Below, piece by piece: positions 1 to 8,000 of a stretch of 10,008 nucleotides of DNA. The DNA is from Symbiodinium natans. Taxonomy: Eukaryota > Sar > Dinophyceae > Suessiales > Symbiodiniaceae. A program made the position numbers and the translations under genes. Each line of letters begins with the position of its first letter. Position 1 is the first letter of the stretch. Below the pieces are notes generated by a model. That model did no database searches. It was not told the origin of the DNA and worked only from the letters and a program-made list of their open reading frames with translations. Location: NCBI GenBank assembly GCA_905221605.1, contig CAJNDS010002668.1, positions 1,049,501 to 1,059,508 on the forward strand, in the 5' to 3' direction.

Positions 1-1118
1 GCATACCTCGAGGGGTCGGTCCGCATAGATTGCCATCATGGCGGTAGGTAGTTTATCCCCCAATACCATATTGAAGAGGGTCTTTGGAGGTACCCTAAGC
101 CCTCAACTCGAGACAAGCCTAAATCTTCTGAGGTCGAGAAAAGGCTAAATCGTCTAAGCTCCAAAACCCTAAGCCCCATACCAGCTACAAAAGAAGCTTA
201 CGGCCTACCTTCTCAGGAAAGCTACAGTGCGGGTGCGGGTCTCGGCGGGCCGACAAAGGGCAGCGGGCTTTCTTTTTTCTGGGTTTCAAGGGTCTACAGG
301 GCTTGCAGAGGTTTAGGGCCTTTGGGTTCAGGCGCTGAGGGCGATTGGCGAGGTTTGGTCTGAGATCTCGCTGCATCATCTACAGAAGGTCTACAGCCTG
401 ATGCGGCCCAACCTCATCTGGCAAGCTGAGTCGTGCCTTCTGTCCCTTCTTGAGGTTTCTACACAGCCCTGCCCGTAAGTCCGAGTCTAGGACTTTTGAG
501 TAAGGGTTCGGGTGGGGATGAGGACTTGAGGCAAAGGCCAAGGCGGATACTGGGTTTCTTTTCTCTTCTCTGGTTCGAGCCCCTTGTTGAGGGCAAGAGG
601 GTTTCCACGACACATGGGGGGTCACACGAAAGCTGGAGATTGAGTCGCAGCCGAGGCTGCTGCCGCTGGCAATGCGCTTCTAGAGGCCGGGGTAGAGCAT
701 ACTGAAGAAGGGATCTGAAGAAGTCCGGCTGTGATTGCTCCGGCTGATGCAAGTCCTTTTGAGCTGGGTGAACCATGACAAGCACATGCCAAGCCGGACC
801 TGCGCGTCTACATACTCGCTTGTCCTCTCCTGCTCCTCTGCCTCAAGATGCTCCCCTCTGCCTCCCCCCAATTCTGCGTTTAGGCTTTGGGGTGGGCGGT
901 GGTGCAAACCTGGAGGAGGGTCCTACCTTTGAGGACCCCTGAAAAGTCACGAGCAGCTTCCTATGGCGTGCAAGAGACCATGGCAGGCCTTCCGTGCGCG
1001 GCATGGCGAGCAGGCATTCACGAAGTCTTCGCTTTTGATTGCTTTTTCCATGAACGGGGCCGTTTGCATTTTGGCGGCTTCGGAGTCAGGGTTTGGGTTT
1101 GAAGGGGTTTCCCCAAGG
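1..1118. other. Non-coding stretch, no recognised gene
   Basis: I recognise no conserved protein or RNA here. Short open frames exist on both strands, but they overlap each other and have no family-like motifs. Degenerate CCCTAAA-like words occur at about 92-182 (for example CCCTAAGCCCT and AAACCCTAAGCCCC). They look like decayed copies of the telomere-type repeats that are cleaner elsewhere in the window. Confidence 0.5.
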
Positions 1119-1154
1119 AACCTCAGGCACCCAGTTGTTTCCAAAGCCCCCGCA

Positions 1155-1223
1155 TAGGGTTTAGGGTTGAGGGTTGAGGGTTGAGGGTTGAGGGTTTAGT
1201 GTTTAGGGTTTAGGGTTTAGGGT
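1155..1223 (+). repeat. TTTAGGG/TTGAGGG telomere-like array
   Basis: About ten head-to-tail 7-base units. The first is TTTAGGG, the next four are TTGAGGG, then TTTAGTG and further TTTAGGG units. The run of an identical variant (TTGAGGG) indicates local expansion by slippage or unequal exchange after seeding. The array forms the inner left arm of the inverted repeat at 1119-1390. Confidence 0.9.
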
Positions 1224-1330
1224 CCATAGAACCTTGAGCCACTATGAGCCCTGAAGCCCCGAAACCTAGACCCCTAGCCCAAAAACCCTTCATTCAACCA
1301 GAAGCACCCTAGACCTTAACCCTCCAAACA

Positions 1331-1356
1331 ATCCTAAACCCTAAACCCTAAACCCT
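1331..1356 (-). repeat. Short CCCTAAA array
   Basis: About three and a half CCCTAAA units, oriented opposite to the array at 1155-1223. Degenerate relatives (CCCTAGC, CCCTAGACC, TTAACCCTCC) precede it from about 1270. It is the inner right arm of the inverted repeat. Confidence 0.85.
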
Positions 1357-1390
1357 ATGTGGGCTTTGGAACCACTGGGTGCCTGAAGTT

Positions 1391-2786
1391 GCTGATGGCT
1401 GAACAGCTGAAAAGCCCTCTGCCCGCCAGGCCATGCGCCTCCCTGGCCAGCATCCCGTGTGGATCCGCTTCAGTCACGGACACAGCTGGGCAGTGTCCGA
1501 AGAGAATGAAGAGTTTTTCACATAGCATAGCCTCATCCCAATTAAGAAAGGCAGGGCGCCGCCAAAAACAAGACCATGGCAATGTTTGATTCTCGTTTAA
1601 AAGCAATTGGAATCACCGATCCAAGCTGCAGCTCCGCAAGCAAAACAAGAAGCCTGCAGACAGATTGTTGAACCCCCCCCGAAAAATGTTCTTCAAATGT
1701 GGTGGTATTTCCGCATACGAAAACCCCTGGCATGGAAAGTAGTCTTGCAGCCGGATTTTCGACGAAAAAGACTCTTTAAATGTGGAGGTATGAATTAAAC
1801 AGATGCTCGGATTAATTGAGATACAAGAAATCAAAAGGTGTTAGAAAAGTAGGTCAGAGAGAAAATCAATGGAAGAGGCAATCGCGAACACTTTGAACGA
1901 TTAGAAAACCAGATGGGAGAAACACACAAGATCGAGAATTACAGATACACAGCAAACAAGAGCAATGGGTCAAGAGTGTAGAGTTTAGGCTCCTTATGCA
2001 TGAACAGGTGATGTTTTAGGCTTCAGGATTAAGGGTTTAGGCTCCTATGAGAACCCATGTGGGAGCTCGATGCCTGCATTCCTAGAAACTGCCCACAAAG
2101 CTGACAAGGCTTCGCCGCATCGACTGAGGCCCACCACTCCCATGGTGGTTTCGGGTTTTTTTGTCCGGGCTTCCTGGGGAGTTCAGGGCTTTCAGGTTTT
2201 CGGGTTTCGGGTGCGGGGGTTAAGGTTCTTTGTTGAAGAGGGTTAAGGTTGAAGTTCTGAATCTTTGATGCACACAACTCAACTCAGAGGGGGTAAGTCA
2301 TAGGGCGCTTTCAGTTTGAGTGTCGGCTTGTCTGCGGCACTGGCTTCACTCAGACGCAAAGAAACTGCAAGCGACGTGCATGGCGCTACTGTTGAGTTCG
2401 CGTCTCTCTGCGCATGACATACAACTCAGCCGGCTGTGGGCCATGAGGGTCCCGTGAGACCCCAACTCCCTCGGCCTAAGACTGCGCTCTAATCCCCTAG
2501 CTCCCCAAACCTCAACCTGTCTGGGGTTGATTTGGAATGAGTGTTAAGGTGCTACAAGCCCTAATCTGTTTAGAAGCCTATCTAACCCATGGAATGTGTT
2601 TATAACGCGCCTCTATCCACCCATGCTATCCTAAACCATACTGTAGACCCCTACATGAAGTAGGGTTTCACATTGCTGTTATTAGTGAGTGTAGATGCGG
2701 TTCCTTGTAAGAACTGGTGTGTGTTTGTGTGGGATGTCCTATCGGGGATACGAGCACGAAAGAAACCCGACCCTACATCATAGCCC
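1391..2786. other. Unassigned stretch without a recognised gene
   Basis: No family-like protein segment, tRNA or rRNA was recognised. A weak TTTAGG-like cluster lies at about 2013-2042. The rest is mixed-composition DNA with short, mutually overlapping open frames. If the exon-bracketing pattern seen in RPS17 holds here, an undetected short exon could sit between the CCCTAAA array ending at 1356 and the weak TTTAGG cluster, but I cannot point to one. Confidence 0.4.
1653..1791. repeat. Two imperfect direct copies, about 90 bases apart
   Basis: The segments at 1653-1708 and 1744-1791 share CTGCAG/TTGCAG, a GATT-TT-GA stretch, CGAAAAA, and then CTT(C/T)AAATGTGG(T/A)GGTAT. The first copy has an extra run of eight C residues (1673-1680), which accounts for its greater length. 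This looks like an old tandem duplication. I see no protein meaning in it. Confidence 0.6.
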
Positions 2787-2924
2787 CCCTTAAACCCTAA
2801 ACCCTAAACCCTAAACCCTAAACCCTAAACCCTAAACCCTAAACCCTAAACCCTAAACCCTAAACCCTAAACCCTAAACCCTAAACCCTAAACCCTAAAC
2901 CCTAAACCCTAACCCTACCCTAAA
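2787..2924 (-). repeat. Long, nearly perfect CCCTAAA array
   Basis: Seventeen consecutive perfect TAAACCC units run from 2791 to 2909, followed by the variants TAACCC, TACCC and TAAACCC. This is the cleanest telomere-type tract in the window. The degree of perfection suggests it is younger than the degenerate arrays, or is kept uniform by slippage. It is interstitial, with unique sequence continuing on both sides. Confidence 0.97.
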
Positions 2925-2952
2925 CCCCCCCCACCCCCCCCCCCCCCCCCCC
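2925..2952. repeat. C homopolymer tract
   Basis: Eight C residues, one A, then nineteen C residues, directly continuing the CCCTAAA array. The minus strand is a long G run that could form G-quadruplex structures with the adjoining TTTAGGG strand. Length errors in sequencing or assembly are likely here. Confidence 0.9.
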
Positions 2953-3046
2953 AACACCTAATGGCCCATCAGGCAGCCGTCCGTACATCCGCCTCCGCCA
3001 CGCATGGCTGCAGAGAGCTCGCCACACCCCAGGTGGAGATGCCCTA
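2953..3046. other. GC-rich island between opposed telomere-like arrays, possible exon
   Basis: About 94 bases of unique GC-rich sequence sit between a CCCTAAA array and a TTTAGGG array. That is the same layout as the confirmed RPS17 exon 6. The island contains an acceptor-like ATCAG|G (AG at 2971-2972) and a donor-like CCCCAG|GTGGAG (GT at 3032-3033), which would define an exon of 59 bases at 2973-3031. All three frames across it are open. I recognise no protein, so the exon call rests on layout and splice-like motifs only. Confidence 0.3.
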
Positions 3047-3141
3047 GTTTAGGGTTTAGGGTTTAGGGTTTAGGGTTTTAGGGTTTAGGTTTTAGGGTTC
3101 AGGGTTTAGGGTTTAGGGTTTATTTAGGATTTAGGGTTTAG
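3047..3141 (+). repeat. TTTAGGG array
   Basis: About twelve units. Most are TTTAGGG, with TTTTAGGG, TTCAGGG, TTTAGGTT and TTTAGGA variants. It is oriented opposite to the CCCTAAA array at 2787-2924, so the pair has the polarity of the two ends of a linear chromosome with a very small body between them. Confidence 0.95.
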
Positions 3142-4262
3142 CCTGGAAGGCTTTGAAAAAGTTTCTGTGATTCATAAGGATTTCAAGAGTTTGGGTTTTG
3201 GAACTTGCGTGCTCTGCAGGTTTTCAAGGCCTTTTGGGCAAGGGATCCCTGTCAGCTTAGAGTTCGGAGGTTTCGGGGCTCTTGGATCGTTTTTTTTGCC
3301 GGATTCTGATGGCGCATCTCCAATATAGTAGATTGAGGATCAAGTGTGTATACGGTTGAGGTACATGGACCCGTATCCTTAAGGGTTTCGAATCTCGGGG
3401 GTGGGGGCGGGTCACCGAATCTTCCTGGAACTTGTCGGGTTTATGGTGTTTCGCAGGACTTCTGCCTCAGGCAGGTTCGCAGCAGCCTCGAACTTGACAC
3501 TGTTGCAGCGCCTTTGTGTCAGTAAAGTCTGTGAAAACCGACTGCATCTGCAAAGCACCTTAATAGAGTCTATCTGGGCTTTGAATAGAGTTTGATACAA
3601 CAGGTCAGACATAGAATTTTCCTTGCAAGGTAAATGCTATGAAGCTTCGGTTGTCTTTCTGGCCCATTCCGGTACTGTAAGTTCGATTTAAGCTAATGTG
3701 CTTGATGGCTTTTCGTGTGTGAGTGTGTGTCTGCGCATGCCGCCGCTGAAGTTTACAGGTGTAGATGTGGCAAGGCTCGTGCTCAAGGGGGTTCGCAAGC
3801 CTTCGTTTTCTCAATTCAGAAAAAGGTGCGTCGAACGCCGTCGAACAGATTCTGGCTTTAGGGTTCGCGCACAAGTCGAACCACCGTGCACATCTTGCGG
3901 CGAACTCTGAAATCAGGCACGGTTCGCAGGGGCTCGTGTGGCCAGAGTTTACCGCCATTCCTGAATCATAAACCATCTCTTTCGATGCCTTGCAGCCCCT
4001 TCTTACTCTACGACGCATGCACATGAACCCTAAATCCCGAACCCTCCACAGATTCCTGCCAGGAAGCTCGCTACGGAATCTCCGTTTGGGGGCATGTGCA
4101 GCTGGAGTGGAGAGGCGACGAGGTGCTGGGACACTGATGCTGGGTTTAGGGCTTGAGGCGCACTGTTCATGGGGTGTTGTGGTTCCTCATCTGCTTTGGG
4201 ACTTGAACACCCTAGAATTCCCCAGCATTTCTGCCTACAAACGTAGGGCGCTTGAAGTCTGA
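3142..4262. other. Unassigned stretch, no supported gene
   Basis: The longest open frame in the window is here: minus strand, 3605-4024, 139 residues. It is Cys- and Arg-rich with a run of alternating Thr-His that simply translates the GT-rich tract at 3715-3731. It resembles no family I know, and overlapping frames on the plus strand are also open. I therefore do not call it a gene. Telomere-like words are nearly absent from this part. Confidence 0.4.
3341..3372 (+). repeat. Partial copy of a short foldback element
   Basis: CAAGTGTGTATAC, then a few bases, then TTGAGGTACATGGACCC. The same order of words appears at 4335-4373 (CAAGTATAATACACC ... ATTGAGGCACGTGGACCC) and at 7190-7223 (CAAGTGTATAC ... 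AGAGGTGCATGGGCCCTT). I could not identify the left half of the element here, so this copy may be truncated or decayed. Confidence 0.4.
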
Positions 4263-4263
4263 T

Positions 4264-4372
4264 GTCCATGTACCTCAGTGGGGTATCTCCGGGAGTTCTC
4301 CTATAGTATAATATAGTATAGCAACTTTGGGGCTCAAGTATAATACACCCTTGGCCATTGAGGCACGTGGAC
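4264..4372. repeat. Foldback (MITE-like) element, copy A
   Basis: The left end GTCCATGTACCTCAGTGG is matched by the reverse complement of the right end, GTCCACGTGCCTCAATGG (15 of 18 identical). The element is about 109 bases long, with an AT-rich centre (TATAGTATAATATAGTATAG) that is itself nearly self-complementary. A copy with related ends and nearly the same length lies at 7117-7223. Small size, terminal inverted repeats and lack of coding capacity fit a miniature inverted-repeat element. No target-site duplication is obvious. Confidence 0.5.
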
Positions 4373-4379
4373 CCTTAGG

Positions 4380-4962
4380 GTACATGACATACTGAGACAC
4401 ACAACACGTAGCTCAAAAGAACATGTCCCCCTCACGGAGGAGAAGTTCAACCCTGGAGATGTGCTTGCCGGGAGCTTGGTGGCAGCTGCTTCTCTCCTCC
4501 GGAGGTTCTTCTTTTCCCAGAAGATGCCTAAGCCCCCAGGTGGTCTAGGAGTTTAGAATTCAGGTGCCTATTGCAGATCTCAGCATTTATTGCTTGAAGA
4601 TCGCCGGGCTCTACGCATGAGGAGGAGGAAGCTGGCAAGCTACAAGAAGTTAGTCACAAGAGGTTTGCAGGTGTTGCGTAAGGACAGTGCTTCATCCCCC
4701 CAAGGAATTTATTGCTTGCGGAGGGGAACATGAATCTCATGAGTTGACGTAATGGTCAGTTTGCGAGCGCAATACCTGCAACAATACACGTGGTTGGGTG
4801 TCTGCTTGTGGCGCTGTACTCCCTAAACCGCCCAAACCCAACATTTATGACCCCGACGCTCCTTTGAACCACCGGCCCCCGCAAAGACCCCCACCCTTCA
4901 ATGCCTGCCCGTACATCCGGTTTGCTGGCTCGGCAGGGCAAGCACCTCCGCTCCTCGCGTAG
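4380..4962 (+). other. Possible coding segments upstream of RPS17, unidentified
   Basis: This stretch contains no array of telomere-like repeats, unlike most of the window. Three plus-strand open segments stand out. The first, ending in TAG at 4554-4556, includes PLTEEKFNPGDVLAGSL. The second, 4617-4733 from an ATG, is a 38-residue basic peptide starting MRRRKLASYKKLVTRGLQ. The third, ending in TAG at 4960-4962, is a Pro-rich segment including NIYDPDAPLNHRPPQ. They could be exons of an upstream gene in the same direction, the 5' leader of RPS17, or chance. No family was recognised and splice sites between them are not clear. Confidence 0.2.
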
Positions 4963-4995
4963 TTCAAGAAGAAAGCCTTAGAAGCCTTCAAAGCC

Positions 4996-5028
4996 ATGGG
5001 CCGAGTTCGCACAAAGACCGTGAAGAAG
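4996..5028 (+). CDS. RPS17: RPS17 exon 1 (coding part)
   Basis: Eleven codons, [11 protein letters not shown], identical in kind to the start of eS17 proteins, which fixes the ATG at 4996. It ends in AAG and is followed by a GC donor (GCTTCA). Reading on past 5028 gives a non-homologous tail, so the exon ends here. Intron 1 is 309 bases. Confidence 0.92.
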
Positions 5029-8000
5029 GCTTCACATTGGGTGGAGCGCATAGGGCCATGTAGCTCGTCTAGGGGTTACAGAGATTGAAGAAGAGGTTTA
5101 GGTTCTCGGGCTCGTGGGCCTTCAGAGTGTGGGTGCGCTGCACTCGCACCGATCTGCGGATCGGGAACCCTAAACCCCAAGCCCCAAGCCCTAAGCCCTA
5201 AACCCTATCCTTAAACCCCATCCTTCAACCCCAACCTTCAACCCTAACCCTAAACCCTCAACCCTATTAAACCCTAACCTTAAACCCTGACCCTAAACTC
5301 TCTACCCTCTAAACCCTACGGTGTGCCTCCTTGGCAGGCTGCCCGCGTCATCGTGGAGAAGTACTACAGCAAGCTGACCCTCGACTTCCAGGTGCCTTGA
5401 GTGCAAAGCGCCCTTAAACACTCAAGCCTACTTACTACGCCTAGGAATCGGAGGTCTCCAATAGTTACAGTAGTAGGGTAGCCTTGAGCTCCTTTTCTTG
5501 GATTCTGGTGCAGTATCGGATTTAGCGCTATGGGGCTTAGGGTTTTGTGAGGAGGTTCAGAATAGACTGCTTAGAGAGAACCTCTACGATCTCTGATTAT
5601 TTTACACAGACTAAACAGAACCTGATTCCTAACCCCTAGACCCCAAACCCCGACCCAGGGTTGCAAGCGCTTTGTTGAGAAGGGTTTAGGGCGTTTGGCC
5701 GCTGTCACTCGAGGCAGACTTGAACGCCAAAACTTATGCTTGGGTTGCGCCCCCACAATGGGTTCAGTGGTTAATTCGGGTTTGGTACATGCTTTAAGTT
5801 GGGCCCCTAGAACTGAACGAATGACCTTCCCCCTAAACCCTAAACTCTCAACCCTAAACCCTAAACCCCTCCCCGCACCCCAGCCTCAGGCCCCTTACAT
5901 ATTCCCCTTTTTAGGGCTGAGGTTCCCAAAAAAAGGCCCTCTAAACCAAAAGGGCACAATTTTGTTCCTAGGCCTAGGCTACTGTTGGAATCAGCCCTTC
6001 TTCCAAGGTCAACAAGAAGATTACCGAGGCTCGGGGGGGCAGTCTGGGCTTTCAGGGGCTTCGCGGTGTGCATGCCACCTGGGGTCTTGATGACTTTAGG
6101 GCCTTGGGTTTAGGGCTTGAATGTTCAAAGAGCTCCGGGGACACTACGCTCTCAATAGCCCTTCTACCTTGGTCTCGTTCCTGCATGCTGTCTGCCTCTG
6201 AGATCCTTGAAGAACTTCATGCCCCCAAGGCCGATCGACTCTAGATCACACCTTGGAAGTGTTAGCCCACTAACACCATGAAGGATATCTGGTATAAGCT
6301 TCATGTCATCCTCCTCGCCAGGAGGTGGCCACCATTCCATCCAAGCGCCTCCGTAACAAGATCGCCGGCTTCACCACCCACCTCATGAAGCGAATCCAGA
6401 AGGCATGGTTTAGGGGTTAGGGGTTAGGGGTTAGGGGTTTAGGTTTTAGGGTTTAGGGTTTAGGATTTAGGGCTTCTGCTTGCTTTACTGTAGGGGCTGA
6501 TGTTACGGAGGAGTTCTTTCTTCATCTCGAGTGGTAGTTTGTAAAGGATCGCCAGAGTTCATGTAAGAAATAGCCATCATCATGGTCAATGGCCGCTTCG
6601 TTTCAGCACAAGCTTTTTAGAACAGGAGTTGCGATCGCACAAATGTGTATTGATTCACGTGGAGCACTCCGGGGTGGCCGAGCTCGTTTCTTCCCTTTGA
6701 TAGAGTCGGAGGGATAGAAGTATGTCATAGGCACGGAGAAGCCCAATCTATAAGGACCCGACTGTCACCCACCTACAGGAAGTATGCGGCGCTCCGAAAT
6801 AAGCCCCCAGAAGCCGTCATACTCAACACTCATTTAGCCCAAGGTCCGAAAAACTCCTGCTACAGCCCCGAATCCTAGACCCCGCACTTCGAGAAACCGT
6901 GACTGTACCTAAACTACCCTAAGCCCTGCAACTAAGCCATAAACCCATAAAACCCTACACAGCATTGCAAACTCCTAAGCCCCAACTCCGCCCTTCTCCA
7001 GGGACCTGTTCGTGGCATCTCGCTGAAGCTTCAGGAGGAGGACTCGGAGGGGCTCTTCACGGGTGTGATGTTGCGAGCCTCACCGGAATTGGGCCTTAAG
7101 GCCCTAAGGGCCCTTTAAGGTCCGTGTACCTATGTAGTTACATACTTGGGCCTTTGAAAGGGGTTCCTATGTAGTAGCTTTTCAGGCCCAAGTGTATACT
7201 TTTTCAGAGGTGCATGGGCCCTTGGGGTTGGAGTTTGGGGTCGAGTCACAACCCCTTCTCTTCGCTTTCATCAAGCTAGGGTGCCTGTGGGCATCGTGAC
7301 CGTGGATGAGGAACTCGCCTAAACAAAGGAAAAGAGAAGCTCCTCCCTCTGTTCCTCGGCGATTCGGGGGGGCCGTCTGAACCCTCTACAGGCCCTCGAT
7401 TTCATCATGTTTGCTCGGTGCGCATGCAACTCCAAACCCTCTAACTCTAGATAGAAACAGGACGCTGCAGAGCCGCCAGCCGCAACCACCTATAAGCTCA
7501 AACTCTAAACGACTCTAGGCCCTAATCCCCCGGCTCCTGCTCTCCAACTGGGCGCTGAATCCATGAGGGAAAGCCAGCGTTGATGTTCTGTGAACATCTG
7601 CGACATTGCCGTTTCAGGTTTCGGGCTCGAACTTCAGGGTTTCGTACTCATGAAAAGAATGACATCTTCAAGTCTTCAAGTCCTGGTTTATGGCAACCAG
7701 AAAAATGGGTAGGTTCGCCCTCTCGACCTGCAATTTCTGGGTACATGCCTGAAGAAGCTTTAGTCTTTCTGGCTTTCGCGACCATACATGAAGCCCAGAC
7801 ACCGCAATCCTTTGAAACTTAGTCTGCGGATCTGAAACATCCGGTTCTGTCGACTTCCATCCCATACCCTAGTAAGCCCTACTAAACCCCAAACCCGATC
7901 AATAAACCAAGTCCCACCACGATGGGTGGCAGTGCCTTTATTCATTCCCTTTGCTCGGAGTTGGTGCCCTTAGACCCCCACCTCCACATCCTCTAGAACA

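Larger units (their letters stand above)
1119..1390. repeat. Inverted repeat with telomere-like inner arms
   Basis: The left arm starts with AACCTCAGGCACCCAGTTG and continues through CCAAAGCCC, GCATAGGG and a TTTAGGG array. Read in reverse complement from 1390, the right arm gives AACTTCAGGCACCCAGTGG, CCAAAGCCC, ACATAGGG and TTTAGGG units. Each unique arm is about 35 bases with a few mismatches, and the telomere-like arrays extend the complementarity inward. The loop of roughly 100 bases (about 1224-1330) contains degenerate CCCTAGA/CCCTAAC words. This could be a non-autonomous foldback element or a local inverted duplication. No transposase is present and I see no clear target-site duplication. 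Confidence 0.65.

Noticed and set aside
1060-1075. Possible relic of the dinoflagellate spliced leader (CCGTTTGCATTTTGGC)
   Set aside because: It matches the conserved leader core at about 13 of 16 positions and then diverges, with no coding sequence downstream. A match this short could be chance.
2787-3141. A true chromosome end
   Set aside because: Unique sequence continues on both sides, the arrays are short, and similar arrays recur throughout the window, so these are interstitial repeats.
3605-4024. 139-residue open frame on the minus strand, the longest in the window
   Set aside because: It has no recognisable domain, includes a translation of the GT-rich tract at 3715-3731, and overlaps open frames on the other strand. 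Length alone is not enough in DNA of this composition.
4996-5088. RPS17 reading straight on from exon 1 without an intron
   Set aside because: After VKK the frame gives [11 protein letters not shown], which does not resemble eS17, and reaches a TGA at 5086-5088. The expected ARVIVEKYY follows a good acceptor at 5337.
7580-7822. Plus-strand open frame of 80 residues inside intron 5
   Set aside because: No family features, overlapped by open frames on the minus strand, and located in an intron. There is no evidence of a nested gene.
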